Of a stretch of DNA of 64,000 nt, positions 9,265-19,055 are shown piece after piece (the first letter of the stretch is position 1; every line of letters begins with the position of its first letter). The DNA comes from JAJEFO01 sp965209045. GTDB taxonomy: Bacteria > Pseudomonadota > Alphaproteobacteria > Rhodobacterales > Rhodobacteraceae. Both the position numbers and the translations under genes were made by a program. The notes below the pieces were generated by a model that made no database searches, had not been told where the DNA came from, and saw only the letters and a list, made by a program, of their open reading frames with translations. The stretch lies in contig CBDBPW010000002.1 in the NCBI GenBank assembly GCA_965209045.1, forward strand, positions 248,001 through 312,000. The letters run 5' to 3'.

Positions 9265-10485
9265 TCACCCGAACAGTTCCTGGCAAAGTTCCAGCGCTTC
9301 AACCAACGTGTCGACCTCGGCCTCGGTGTTGTACAGCCCGAAACTCGCCCGCGCCGACGCAGTGATCCCGTAGTGCTCCATAAGCGGCGCGGCACAATGG
9401 TGACCGGCACGTACCGCGACACCTTTCTTGTCAAGAACCGTGGAGATGTCGTGTGCGTGGGCCGCGCCGTCCAGCGTGAACGAGAATATTGCCGCCTTGT
9501 CCGGCGTCGTCCCCTGTACGTTCAGCCAGTTGAGCCCGTCGATCCTCGACCGAACGCATTCGCACAGCCGGGCTTCATGCCCGGCCACGTTCTCCATGCC
9601 GAGTCCCATGAGATAGTCGAGGGCGACGCCAAGGCCGATCTGCTGAACGATTCCTGGAGTGCCGGCCTCGAATTTCATCGGCGGCTCCGCCCAGGATATT
9701 TCATCCCTTCTCACGTCCCGGATCATGTCGCCGCCGCCCATGAAGGGTCGCATCTCCGCCTGGCGCTCCTTCCGAATGTAGATCGCTCCGGAGCCGGACG
9801 GGCCGTAGAGCTTGTGCCCCGTGATCGCATAAAAGTCGCACCCGATGTCCTGAACATCGACCGGCATGTGAACCGCACCCTGACTGCCATCGACAAGCAC
9901 CGGGACGCCCTTGTTCCGCGCGCCGCTACAGATCGACTTCACATCGACTCTCGTTCCGAGAACGTTCGACAGGTGCGTGACGGCGACCAGCCTCGTTCTT
10001 GGCCCGATCGCTTCCAGGATCCTTTCGGGTGCCAATGCGCCCGTTTCGTCCACTTCGACCCACTTTATGACGACACCCTGCCGTTCACGCAGGAAGTGCC
10101 ACGGCACGATGTTGGCGTGATGCTCCATAACCGAAAGGACTATTTCATCGCCCGCCTCCATTCGGGGCATCGCCCAGGCGTATGCCACCGTGTTGATGCC
10201 TTCAGTCGTTCCCGAGTTCATGACGATCTCGTCGGCAGCGCCGGCATTCAGGAACCGCGCAATGGTGCCGCGTACGGCCTCGTACTTTTCAGTCGCAAGG
10301 TTGGAAAGGTAGTGCAAACCCCTGTGGACGTTGGAGTATTCCTGTGCGTATGCACGCGTGACCGCATCAATCACGACCTGCGGCTTCTGCGCCGATGCAC
10401 CGTTGTCGAGATAGACAAGCGGTTCGCCGTTCACTTCCCGTCCGAGGATTGGAAAGTCGAGTCGAATCTTCTCGACATCATACAC
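9265..10485 (-). CDS. sufS: Cysteine desulfurase SufS
   Basis: A 406-residue group II cysteine desulfurase. The PLP lysine is in AITGHKLYGPSG and the active-site Cys is in VRAGHHCAAPLM; SNVHRGLHYLS near residue 50 is typical of SufS/CsdA. It removes sulfur from cysteine and passes it as persulfide to the SufBCD scaffold. It is the last gene of the minus-strand Suf operon and overlaps the end of the upstream YIP1-like gene by 8 bases. In many Rhodobacterales sufS is followed by a DUF59 (SufT) gene and a SufA-type gene; here it is followed by a convergent catabolic operon instead. Confidence 0.93.
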   Translation of the reverse strand: MYDVEKIRLDFPILGREVNGEPLVYLDNGASAQKPQVVIDAVTRAYAQEYSNVHRGLHYLSNLATEKYEAVRGTIARFLNAGAADEIVMNSGTTEGINTVAYAWAMPRMEAGDEIVLSVMEHHANIVPWHFLRERQGVVIKWVEVDETGALAPERILEAIGPRTRLVAVTHLSNVLGTRVDVKSICSGARNKGVPVLVDGSQGAVHMPVDVQDIGCDFYAITGHKLYGPSGSGAIYIRKERQAEMRPFMGGGDMIRDVRRDEISWAEPPMKFEAGTPGIVQQIGLGVALDYLMGLGMENVAGHEARLCECVRSRIDGLNWLNVQGTTPDKAAIFSFTLDGAAHAHDISTVLDKKGVAVRAGHHCAAPLMEHYGITASARASFGLYNTEAEVDTLVEALELCQELFG

Positions 10486-11065
10486 TGCTGCCCACTCCGA
10501 TAACGCCGATCACGACTGGCGAGAAGAGGAGCGAGAAGAGGAACAACGCAATCCAGGACAGGACGAACAGCACGAAGGACGTCCAAAGGGACTTGAATCC
10601 ATGTGCCTCGGCCATCACCGAAATGAACAGCCAGATCCAGTGAATGAAGAATGCCATTCCGGCCAGTCCGGTCAGCATGAACGAAAACGCCGCCAGGATC
10701 GGCAGGAGCACGACCGCGGCAGTGAAGTACATCCAGACGAAAACGAACACCAGGAGCACTTGTTCGAACCTGCCCTGCCCCCCCAATGCCACGCCAAGCC
10801 TCCACAGCACCCAGACCAGGAACAGCTCGCTGCAAAGCTCCAGGCCCGTACGCAGGAAGGGAGGCACTCGCGGCACTGGCATCACAAGCGCCTCTGCCAT
10901 CGGCAGAAACCGCTCGACGGCAATGACGTAGAGCACGATCACCAGGACGAAAGACAACCACGCGGCCTCGCGCGGCACCCCAAGCCTGAAGAGCTCGGCC
11001 GCAGTCGATCGCGGTTCGCGAAGCATGCTAAGCGCAATGCCAGGAATTCGGTCCCAGAGTGTCAC
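10478..11065 (-). CDS. YIP1-like membrane protein (second copy)
   Basis: A 195-residue protein, GTG start at 11065 overlapping the TGA of the preceding gene (GTGA). About five hydrophobic segments are visible, among them WLSFVLVIVLYVIAV, LVWVLWRLGVALGG and LLVFVFVWMYFTAAVVLLP. A soluble N-terminus carries SMLREPRSTAAEL, as in small bacterial YIP1-domain proteins. Its function is unknown. Its position inside the Suf operon, between sufD and sufS, is the main clue and suggests a membrane role tied to Fe-S assembly or iron stress. An upstream extension of the frame exists but overlaps the preceding gene and does not look coding. Confidence 0.65.
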   Translation of the reverse strand: MTLWDRIPGIALSMLREPRSTAAELFRLGVPREAAWLSFVLVIVLYVIAVERFLPMAEALVMPVPRVPPFLRTGLELCSELFLVWVLWRLGVALGGQGRFEQVLLVFVFVWMYFTAAVVLLPILAAFSFMLTGLAGMAFFIHWIWLFISVMAEAHGFKSLWTSFVLFVLSWIALFLFSLLFSPVVIGVIGVGSSV

Positions 11066-11556
11066 GACACCTCCAGATTCGATTGCTTCATCGCCAGCAT
11101 CCCGGCCCAGAGAAATGTGCAGAAGAGCACCAAGGCAACGAGGCTCAGTGCGCCAAAGGCCAGCCCCGGGGCAAGGCCGGCAGCCAGTCCCGACAGGAGC
11201 CATGCAGGCGTGGAGGCGAGCAGTGCCCAGAACAGTGCGGCCCGGCAGGCATAGCCGGTCGCAGGCCACCGGACCAGGCGCAGCAGGATGTGCAGCAGCA
11301 GTGCGGTCACGTAGAGAACAAGCGGCATTGCCACAACCCAGGCAAAGATGGCGCCGGCAAGTCGCGCATCGAGCCCGATCGTCGGGTCCAGCCGGCTCTC
11401 GCGCGCAAGCCTTGGCAATTGTGCCACGAACACAAGGCCGCATGCCGCAAGGGCCACGGCAAGCAAGCCACCTTCGCGACGACGTCCAGTCATTCGCCTG
11501 ACCTGAACTGACCTTGGGGTCCGGTAGGTCCTCAGGATGTCCATGGCAACGCTCAT
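11062..11556 (-). CDS. YIP1-like membrane protein (first copy)
   Basis: A 164-residue protein whose ATG overlaps the sufD stop (ATGA, 11553-11556). Four hydrophobic segments are seen (AVALAACGLVFVAQL, LAGAIFAWVVAMPLVLYV, ALFWALLASTPAWLLSGL, ALSLVALVLFCTFLWAG), after an amphipathic start containing DILRTYRTPRS. It resembles the following gene in topology, and the two could be a duplicated pair. No enzymatic motif is visible. It is transcribed with sufD and the next gene overlaps it by four bases, so translation is probably coupled. Confidence 0.65.
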   Translation of the reverse strand: MSVAMDILRTYRTPRSVQVRRMTGRRREGGLLAVALAACGLVFVAQLPRLARESRLDPTIGLDARLAGAIFAWVVAMPLVLYVTALLLHILLRLVRWPATGYACRAALFWALLASTPAWLLSGLAAGLAPGLAFGALSLVALVLFCTFLWAGMLAMKQSNLEVS

Positions 11557-12839
11557 CTTCGATGACGCTTCAGCCAGCCTTCAAGACGCCCGTAGATGTC
11601 CTTTGCAATGTCTTCGCTCTCGATCTCCTCGATCGCCTCCGCAAGAAAGGCTAGGATCAGGAGATCCTGCGCCTCGGGTCTCGGAAGACCGCGCGACTGC
11701 AAGTAGAACAGTGCATCCTCGTCAATCGCCCCAGACGTCGAGCCGTGGGAGCACGCGACGTCGTCGGCGTAAATCTCGAGTTCGGGCTTCGCGAGAAACT
11801 GCGCGTCCTCGTCAAGAAGCAACGACTGGCTGATCTGGTACCCGTCGGTCTTCTGCGCCCCCTCCTTCACCAGGATCTTTCCCTGAAACGCGCCAACCGC
11901 ACCGTTGCGCAACACCTTCTTGAAGACCTGGCGACTCTCGCACCCGACCGCGTCGTGGACGACAAACACGGTGTCGTCGTGATGGAAATCGCCGTCCCCG
12001 ACGGCCGCGCCGGCAATGTGGGAGACCGCGTTGTCGCCGACGAGCTCGATGAACGCCTCGTTGCGCGTCAGGACGCCATTTGCAGTCAACGTGAACGACT
12101 TGAAGGCGCTCTCCTTCCCAAGGCGCGCGAACATGTGAGTCACCGCGCGCCGTTCATGGTCTCGACCCTGCGCGCGAACATGATGGAACGCGCCGCCGTC
12201 TGCGACATCGACTTCCATGCACTTGTTGAAGCGCGCCGCCGCCGGGCCGTTTTCGAGAACCGTCAGGTCGGCCCCGCTCTCGACCTTGATTGCAAAGTGC
12301 AGATTCGCGTCGCTGTCAGGATTCTCGTGCAGGTAGGTCAGGTTGACGGGCCTGGAGACCCTGTCCGTGGCCCTGATCACGATGCCGTCGGTGGCAAAAG
12401 CCGTATTGAGCGCCGCAAAGGGTCGCGCCACGGGCACCTGGCCTCGCGCTTCAAGCACGCCGTAGACATCCTTCAGCCAGTGAATGTCGTGCGCCGTCGC
12501 TGTCTGGAGCCGTTCGACTTCCAGTCCCTCGCACGAAAGGTCGTCCGACGCTTCGGCATCAAAGACGCCGTCCCGGAAGACGATTCTCAATCGATCCACA
12601 TCTCCGAACACCGGCGCTTCCTTGAAGTCGACCACCGCCGCGGGCGGGGCTTGGGGCGCATTCAGGCCGTCCGGCCGCGTGAACCGCCAGTATTCGTCGC
12701 GACGCTCCGGCAACCCCATTGCAAGGTACCGGGAAATGGCACGCCTGCGCGCCTCGGTCGCCCATGCCGCACCGTCGGGCACGTCGAGATGGGCAATCCT
12801 TGCTTCCGTATCTTCCTGTCTGCGAGCGGGCAGGCCCAT
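11553..12839 (-). CDS. sufD: Fe-S cluster assembly protein SufD
   Basis: A 428-residue member of the SufB/SufD family. The second half is a beta-helix (FKSFTLTANGVLTRNEAFIEL; HHDDTVFVVHDAVGCES) and the C-terminus contains CSHGSTSGAIDEDALFYLQSRG, the usual SufD signature. SufD forms the SufBC2D scaffold on which clusters are built. Its ATG at 12839 overlaps the sufC stop (TGATG), with a good GGAGGT site just upstream. It is divergent in sequence at its N-terminus, as is normal for SufD. Confidence 0.92.
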   Translation of the reverse strand: MGLPARRQEDTEARIAHLDVPDGAAWATEARRRAISRYLAMGLPERRDEYWRFTRPDGLNAPQAPPAAVVDFKEAPVFGDVDRLRIVFRDGVFDAEASDDLSCEGLEVERLQTATAHDIHWLKDVYGVLEARGQVPVARPFAALNTAFATDGIVIRATDRVSRPVNLTYLHENPDSDANLHFAIKVESGADLTVLENGPAAARFNKCMEVDVADGGAFHHVRAQGRDHERRAVTHMFARLGKESAFKSFTLTANGVLTRNEAFIELVGDNAVSHIAGAAVGDGDFHHDDTVFVVHDAVGCESRQVFKKVLRNGAVGAFQGKILVKEGAQKTDGYQISQSLLLDEDAQFLAKPELEIYADDVACSHGSTSGAIDEDALFYLQSRGLPRPEAQDLLILAFLAEAIEEIESEDIAKDIYGRLEGWLKRHRR

Positions 12840-13594
12840 CAGGCAACCTCCTGCAGGATGTCGACATACCCGTTCGTCTCGACTTCAAGCGCGAGGTCGG
12901 GCCCGCCGGTCTTCACGATCCTGCCGTCCGCCATGATGTGGACCACGTCAGGTTCGATGTGGTTCAGCAGGCGCTGGTAGTGCGTGATGACGAGGAACGC
13001 ACGGCCCTCGTCGCGAAGGGCGTTCACGCCGTCGGCCACAAGGCGCATCGCGTCAACGTCAAGACCCGAATCCGTTTCGTCCAGAACGCACATCTTCGGT
13101 TCGAGAACCGCCATCTGGAGGATCTCGTTGCGCTTCTTCTCTCCGCCGGAAAACCCGACATTGACGGGGCGCTTCAGCATTTCCGGATCGACCTGAAGGG
13201 ACTTCGCCCTGTCGCGGATGAGCTTGAGGAAATCAGCCGCGCTCACCTCGTCTTCGCCGCGCGCCTTGCGCTGCGCATTGAGCGCGGTCCGGAGAAACGT
13301 CATGTTGCCGACTCCGGGGATCTCGACCGGATACTGGAATGCAAGGAACAGGCCCGCCGCGGCACGTTCCTCAGGTTCGAGTTCGAGCAGGTCCTGCCCC
13401 TCGAGCACGACGCCCCCGCGCGTGACTTCGTAGCCGTCCCGTCCCGAAAGGACATAGGCGAGCGTCGACTTTCCAGAACCGTTCGGACCCATGATCGCGT
13501 GCACGGACCCGGCGGTCACGTCCAGATCGACGCCCCTTAGGATCGCCTTGTCCTCTTCCTCAAGCCTGACGTGAAGATCGTTTATGTTCAGCAT
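12839..13594 (-). CDS. sufC: Fe-S cluster assembly ATPase SufC
   Basis: A 251-residue ABC-type ATPase. Walker A is GPNGSGKST (about 36-44), the SufC-specific signature is FSGGEKKRNEI, Walker B with flanking residues is CVLDETDSGLDVD, and the switch histidine is in LVITHYQRLL. These are diagnostic for SufC rather than for transport ATPases. It drives conformational change of the SufB-SufD scaffold in the cytoplasm. It sits between the small membrane-protein genes (143-base gap) and sufD (overlapping). Confidence 0.96.
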   Translation of the reverse strand: MLNINDLHVRLEEEDKAILRGVDLDVTAGSVHAIMGPNGSGKSTLAYVLSGRDGYEVTRGGVVLEGQDLLELEPEERAAAGLFLAFQYPVEIPGVGNMTFLRTALNAQRKARGEDEVSAADFLKLIRDRAKSLQVDPEMLKRPVNVGFSGGEKKRNEILQMAVLEPKMCVLDETDSGLDVDAMRLVADGVNALRDEGRAFLVITHYQRLLNHIEPDVVHIMADGRIVKTGGPDLALEVETNGYVDILQEVA

Positions 13595-13737
13595 GTCTTC
13601 CTCATGATACTGACTTGCGGGAACGGCCGTGCGACCTGCACCCGACTGATACTGTGACCTGTGAGCCTTCCCGACGCGGCGGCACTTTCATCGACCTGCC
13701 GCTTCCGCCGAAGTCGTCAGCATTGCAACGAGGGACA

Positions 13738-13926
13738 TCACTGGCCCCTGACCCAGACGCGGCCAAGCACGGATTGTGCAAAAAGGCTGCCAAGAAATCC
13801 GCTCGTGAAGCTGACGAGAACCAGGCCGGAGAGACCCAGCGCACTCGTCATGAAATGGACGAACACGGCGAATGCCGAACAGAAGAGACCCGTGAGGGCT
13901 GCGGTCAGAAGCATTGTGCGGATCAT
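13738..13926 (-). CDS. Small membrane protein between sufB and sufC (62 aa)
   Basis: ATG 13926 overlaps the stop of the previous small gene (ATGA) and is preceded by a strong GGAGGT site. The 62-residue product is mostly two hydrophobic helices (MLLTAALTGLFCSAFAVFV and LGLSGLVLVSFTSGFLGSLF) with a basic end (LGRVWVRGQ). No family was recognised. The coupled start and good ribosome site argue that it is translated. It may be an accessory or regulatory membrane peptide of the Suf operon; that is inference from position only. Confidence 0.6.
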   Translation of the reverse strand: MIRTMLLTAALTGLFCSAFAVFVHFMTSALGLSGLVLVSFTSGFLGSLFAQSVLGRVWVRGQ

Positions 13927-14117
13927 GTTTTGTACCTCCAAGATTCCTTAGGCACCAGAAGGCGCATGCTGGGTCCGAACAGCGCTCCCGCCGCCGCGCT
14001 GACTGACAGAACGAGCGGCCATGAACCGCCCTGGCCCGGCATCCAGCCACGATAGGAAGGCACGGCGACGACAGCGACGCTGAAGGCGCCAAAGCACAGG
14101 GAAAACAGCCAGTTCAT
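13923..14117 (-). CDS. Small membrane protein downstream of sufB (64 aa)
   Basis: A 64-residue product starting MNWLFSLCFGAFSVAVVAV, with a second hydrophobic segment (SWPLVLSVSAAAGALFG) and a basic tail. ATG 14117 was chosen because translation upstream of it reads as non-coding sequence. It lies 109 bases after sufB and is coupled by ATGA to the next small gene. No family was recognised. The pair looks like two short membrane hairpins inserted in the operon. Confidence 0.5.
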   Translation of the reverse strand: MNWLFSLCFGAFSVAVVAVPSYRGWMPGQGGSWPLVLSVSAAAGALFGPSMRLLVPKESWRYKT

Positions 14118-14226
14118 GCCCGAAATTCCATCCCGTGCGCACTGTCTGGGCTCCCGGACCCTCCGGCAGTGCACCGGCGAGCGGATTCGGCGCGGAAAGC
14201 GCCGGGCATGACCGACAACGAGCTGT

Positions 14227-15753
<1,527 letters not shown>

Positions 15754-15766
15754 CTCCTGTTCCCCT

Positions 15767-16855
15767 TCACGCCGCACGCTGGCGGAGTTTCCTTTCCTGC
15801 TTCGTCCAGGCGTCAGCGAAGCGCATCACTTCCTCCCCGGTCGTCGTCGGCCCGATTGACACTCGAAGCGCGGACTCGGCCGTTCGCGCATCCAGGCCCA
15901 TGGCGCGGAGCACACGGGAACCCTTGACCTTGCCCGACGAGCAGGCTGACCCGCTGGATACGGCGAATCCGGCCAGGTCCATCTGCATGACCTGCGTTTC
16001 GCCCTTCCATCCCGGCGTGACGAAACAGGAAGTGTTCGGCAGCCGCCGCGAGTCTCTGCCGACAAAAATAGTCTTATTTGCGCTGGCTTCCAGAGCGTTT
16101 TCCAGATCGTCTCGCAGGGATTCCACTTCCGCCCAGAGTCCAGCCGCAAGATCAAGCGACGCATCAAGCGCGGCAGCACCGAATCCCGCAATTCCGGCGA
16201 CGTTTTCCGTGCCGGAACGACGACCCAGCTCTTGCCCGCCGCCGCAAAGCAGCGCCTCGATTTCGGTGCCGTCTCGCACGATCAGGGCGCCGACTCCCTT
16301 CGGGCCGCCCAGCTTGTGGGCAGAGAGAATTGCCAGGTCCGCACCTGACGCACGAAAGTCGAACGGCACCTTGCCCGCCGACTGGGCGACATCCAGGAGC
16401 AGACGGTCGCAGCGGACGCCATCGACGGGCCAGCAACCGTCAACGGGACCGGGCGGCTCCGTGATCACGCCGGTTTCCGAATTTGCGTGGCTCATGGCCA
16501 GCACGTGCCCGGGTCCTTCCGGCACGGCACTTGCTGAAGCCACGTCATGGTGCGCCCAGAGGCAGTCATGTGCAAGAGCGTGGACGCAAACGGAATGATC
16601 CGGCGACAGATGCCGAAGCACGGAAGCGGCCTCCGTTGCCCCGGACGTGAACACGACTTCCGCAGGGCTGCATCCGACCAGTTCCGCCACCTGTGCACGC
16701 GCAAGCTCCATGATCCCACGCGCCCTGCGGCCCTCGGCATGCACGGAAGACGGATTTCCGGTCTCTGCCAGCACGGCGATCACGGAGTCCCTTGCCTTTG
16801 GTCGCAGCGGCGCCGACGCGTTCCAGTCGAGATATGCGCGATCCTTCACGGACAT
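15767..16855 (-). CDS. Cysteine desulfurase, IscS/NifS type
   Basis: A 362-residue group I cysteine desulfurase starting at MSVKDRAYLDWNASAPL. Upstream in-frame codons do not look coding, which fixes ATG 16855. The PLP lysine is in AILSAHKLGGPKG and the catalytic Cys loop is SSGSACSSGKVKGS. It is a second sulfur donor in the same operon as sufS. It sits directly after the iscR-type regulator and before sufB, the usual order in Rhodobacterales. The gap to sufB is short, with translation ending just before the SufB start. Confidence 0.9.
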   Translation of the reverse strand: MSVKDRAYLDWNASAPLRPKARDSVIAVLAETGNPSSVHAEGRRARGIMELARAQVAELVGCSPAEVVFTSGATEAASVLRHLSPDHSVCVHALAHDCLWAHHDVASASAVPEGPGHVLAMSHANSETGVITEPPGPVDGCWPVDGVRCDRLLLDVAQSAGKVPFDFRASGADLAILSAHKLGGPKGVGALIVRDGTEIEALLCGGGQELGRRSGTENVAGIAGFGAAALDASLDLAAGLWAEVESLRDDLENALEASANKTIFVGRDSRRLPNTSCFVTPGWKGETQVMQMDLAGFAVSSGSACSSGKVKGSRVLRAMGLDARTAESALRVSIGPTTTGEEVMRFADAWTKQERKLRQRAA

Positions 16856-16910
16856 CCCTGCAAACCCCCGGCAAGAGGCCAGGTGCCTTCCACAAGTCCT
16901 CCTGCATTGC

Positions 16911-17372
16911 TCATGCGTCGTCCACCACTTGCAGCAACGCCGGAACGGCAGGACACGGCGCAAGGTCGTTGCCAATCACGTCCGAAAGCCGCGTCTGGTG
17001 GAGGAACACGTAGACATGTGCGGACAGCCCCTCCCACAACCTGTTGCTGAGGCTCTGCGCCTTCGAGCCCGAAACGCCGCCGCTTGCGCCTGCGCCCGTG
17101 TGCATTGCGCTTACCGTTTCGTCAACGGCACCCAGGATCTCGCTTATCCTGACTTGCGAAGCCGGGCGGGCAAGGCGATATCCGCCGCCAGGCCCACGAA
17201 CGGATTCCACCAGCCCCGCGCGCCGCAACTTCACGAAAAGCTGCTCAAGATAGGGCAACGAAATGTCCTGGCGCCGGGAGATTTCGCTCAGGGACAGCAA
17301 CTCGTGCTCGGGGGCCAGCGCAAGGTCCGCCAGCGCGACCATGGCGTACCGCCCTTTCGTGCTGAGTTTCAT
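16911..17372 (-). CDS. iscR: Rrf2/IscR-family regulator without the canonical Fe-S cysteines
   Basis: A 153-residue Rrf2 protein. It has a winged helix (MKLSTKGRYAMVALADLAL; LPYLEQLFVKLRRAGLV), the wing RGPGGGYRLAR and a dimerisation helix. In the classical IscR the loop after DETV carries three cysteines. Here that region (residues about 88-108, TGAGASGGVSGSKAQ) has none, and the only Cys in the protein is C140 near the C-terminus. Work on Rhodobacter sphaeroides IscR describes a cluster-binding repressor with an atypical ligand set, so loss of the loop does not prove loss of a cluster. As first gene of the operon it probably controls its own transcription. An Irr-type box lies about 85 bases upstream. 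Confidence 0.88.
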   Translation of the reverse strand: MKLSTKGRYAMVALADLALAPEHELLSLSEISRRQDISLPYLEQLFVKLRRAGLVESVRGPGGGYRLARPASQVRISEILGAVDETVSAMHTGAGASGGVSGSKAQSLSNRLWEGLSAHVYVFLHQTRLSDVIGNDLAPCPAVPALLQVVDDA

Positions 17373-17455
17373 GGCCGAGTGTCTCGCCTACTTCTCATTG
17401 ACCTTTCGCGCCGCGCAGCTTACGTCCCGAAAGTCCTTCCGGAGGGCGGAGCCTG

Positions 17456-17472
17456 TTTAGAACGGTTCTAAG
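17456..17472. promoter_or_regulatory. Irr-type iron control element (ICE box)
   Basis: TTTAGAA-CGG-TTCTAAG lies in the 164-base divergent region between iscR and the alpha/beta hydrolase. It matches the Irr/ICE consensus TTTAGAA-N3-TTCTAAA in 13 of 14 defined positions. Its core (17457-17471) is an inverted repeat perfect except for the centre. Irr is the haem- and iron-responsive Fur-family regulator of alphaproteobacteria. Position in front of iscR-suf suggests iron control of the operon, possibly also of the divergent gene. Confidence 0.75.
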
Positions 17473-17536
17473 GTAACTTACGAAATTCGTCAACTATCGA
17501 CGAAGCTTCGGCAAGCGGAAAGGTGAAACTGAACAG

Positions 17537-18190
17537 ATGCCCGAGGTCATTTTCCCAGGCCCGGAAGGCCGGCTCGAAGGCCGCTACCATCCGCAGAAGA
17601 ACAGGGACGCACCGATCGCGATCGTGCTGCATCCGCATCCGCAGTTCGGCGGCACGATGAACAACCGCATCGTCTACAACCTGCACTATGCGTTCCACAA
17701 CATGGGCTTCAGCGTGCTTCGCTTCAATTTCCGGGGCGTCGGACGCAGCCAGGGCGAATACGACGAAGGCATCGGCGAGTTGTCCGATGCGGCTTCGGCC
17801 CTCGACTACCTGCAATCCATGAACCAGAACGCAAAGCACTGCTGGGTTGCCGGGTTCTCGTTTGGTGCGTGGATCGGAATGCAGCTTCTGATGCGGCGCC
17901 CGGAAATAACGGGCTTCATCAGCGTGTCACCGCCAGCCAACAGGTACGACTTTTCCTTCCTTGCGCCCTGCCCCTCCTCCGGCTTGATCATCAGCGGCGC
18001 CGCAGACCGCGTGGCACCGCCGGAAGATACGCACGAACTGGTTGAAAGGCTTCACGAGCAGAAGGGAATCACCATCACGCATTCCGAGATCAAGGGCGCG
18101 GGACATTTCTTCGAAGAGCCGCACATGGACGACATGATCGGCCAGGTCATCGCCTATGTTGAACGCCGCCTGACCGAAACAACACGTTAG
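17537..18190 (+). CDS. Alpha/beta hydrolase
   Basis: A 217-residue protein. It has an oxyanion region (VLHPHPQFGGTMNN), the nucleophile elbow GFSFGAW (Gly-x-Ser-x-Gly, about residue 107), the Asp in ISGAADRVAPPED and the His in GAGHFFEE. Together these form a complete catalytic triad of the alpha/beta hydrolase fold. It is a small cytoplasmic enzyme with no signal peptide, and its substrate is unknown. Genes of this type are often found divergent from iscR-suf in Rhodobacterales. It shares the intergenic region with the Irr-type box. Confidence 0.82.
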   Translation: MPEVIFPGPEGRLEGRYHPQKNRDAPIAIVLHPHPQFGGTMNNRIVYNLHYAFHNMGFSVLRFNFRGVGRSQGEYDEGIGELSDAASALDYLQSMNQNAKHCWVAGFSFGAWIGMQLLMRRPEITGFISVSPPANRYDFSFLAPCPSSGLIISGAADRVAPPEDTHELVERLHEQKGITITHSEIKGAGHFFEEPHMDDMIGQVIAYVERRLTETTR

Positions 18191-18383
18191 CTGTCAGCAC
18201 AACGTGCAGCAGGTGGCGTCCGGGCCTGCATGCGGAACCGCACAACAGGCCGCCTCTGCATCGCTTCCTTGGAATTGCAGATTCTCGCAGACGTCAGCAT
18301 GCAGGCTTGGCAGATCGGCGAAAAGAGGTTCCGACAGTCAAATCCAGTTCATGATGTCGAGCTCAAAGTGCTTGCCATCTCGT

Positions 18384-18540
18384 GCACGAGACAGGCGGCA
18401 CGCTTGTGCCTTGACGACTCTAGAGGCCACCAGCGGCGTCCGCAGGGTCTCGTTGTGGCTGGGGCACCGGTCGCTCCAGACCACGAAAACGTACCTGCGC
18501 AAGGATCCCGCCGAGATGCTGGGCGCCATCCAGGAGGCAA
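18384..18540 (+). pseudogene. Tyrosine recombinase/integrase fragment (C-terminal end)
   Basis: The translation RRVSLWLGHRSLQTTKTYL, with KDPAEMLGAI after it, matches the last part of tyrosine integrases. Landmarks are the LGH box and the Tyr nucleophile in TTKTYL. The rest of the gene (N-terminal arm and the first catalytic Arg) is absent, and the frame runs straight on into an unrelated lnt fragment. It is a remnant of a mobile element, joined to the lnt piece by deletion or rearrangement. A larger open frame covers this region but it is a chimera of debris, not a gene. Confidence 0.6.
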
Positions 18541-18549
18541 GCCTGCCGG

Positions 18550-18885
18550 ACTTCGGCGTCTTGACCTGCCGCGAGATCATCGCTTCCACGGGCATCACGG
18601 GTCCGGCTCGCCCGCCCCGGTGGCTCCTCAACATCACCGACGACGCATGGTTCGGCGTTTCGAGCGGTCCCTGCCAGCACTTCCAGGCGGCCCGGCTGCG
18701 CGCGGTGGAACAGGGACTTCCCGTCGTCCGCGTGGCCAACAAGGGCATCAGCGGCATCCTTGATGCCACCCTGCCTGCGCCCCTTCGAACACCCCACACC
18801 ATGGTCCCGCTAAGGCAACTGGACACTGCTGGTCATCCTGCTGCCCGGCGTGGCCTTCGTCGTCGCCGCCCTGATGCGGCGTTGA
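18550..18885 (+). pseudogene. Apolipoprotein N-acyltransferase (lnt) C-terminal fragment
   Basis: The stretch WLLNITDDAWFGVSSGP, followed by QHFQAARLRAVEQGLPVVR and ANKGISGI, is the characteristic catalytic-domain end of Lnt. After ISGI an internal deletion leads to DATLPAPLRTP. The final membrane helix (LLVILLPGVAFVVAALMRR, stop) is found in another frame, so there is also a frameshift. The fragment has no N-terminal membrane domain and cannot function. Its last 30 or so bases form the left copy of the 45-bp repeat that recurs after vapC. Confidence 0.7.
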
Positions 18886-18895
18886 CGACCGACCC
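18851..18895 (+). repeat. 45-bp direct repeat, left copy (lnt 3' end)
   Basis: It starts TGGCCTTCGTCGTCGCCGCC and ends GACGACCGACCC. It matches 19747-19791 in 43 of 45 positions. In this copy the sequence encodes the end of the lnt fragment (AALMRR, stop). Confidence 0.85.
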
Positions 18896-19055
18896 CACCG
18901 CGCAGCAGGGGAAGAGGGGCCACCGCCGCCTGACAGACGGCGGGAGTCGGGCGTCCTCCAGGCCGGAGCGCGCGACAGGCGTTCTTCGTTCTTGACGCAG
19001 CGATGAGTGCAGGTCTCCCGATGATCTGGCATCCATCGCGTCAGGCAGCATTGTT
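18896..19055. other. Non-coding stretch before vapBC
   Basis: No gene is seen between the left lnt-end repeat and the vapBC promoter. The sequence looks like decayed coding DNA without a recognisable family. Confidence 0.5.

Noticed and set aside
9106..10503. A 465-codon plus-strand open frame opposite sufS
   Set aside because: It is the mirror of a highly conserved cysteine desulfurase gene. Its translation has no motif and unusual Arg/His/Val-rich composition.
11745..12980. Long plus-strand frame opposite sufD
   Set aside because: Antisense shadow of sufD in GC-rich DNA; no start context or family motif.
17457..17471. The iscR upstream palindrome read as an IscR operator
   Set aside because: The sequence matches the Irr/ICE consensus much better than any IscR site I know. 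Dual use cannot be excluded.
18204..18995. A 263-codon frame taken as one gene
   Set aside because: It joins an integrase C-terminus and an lnt fragment in one frame and then runs into a different frame of the lnt end. It is fused debris.
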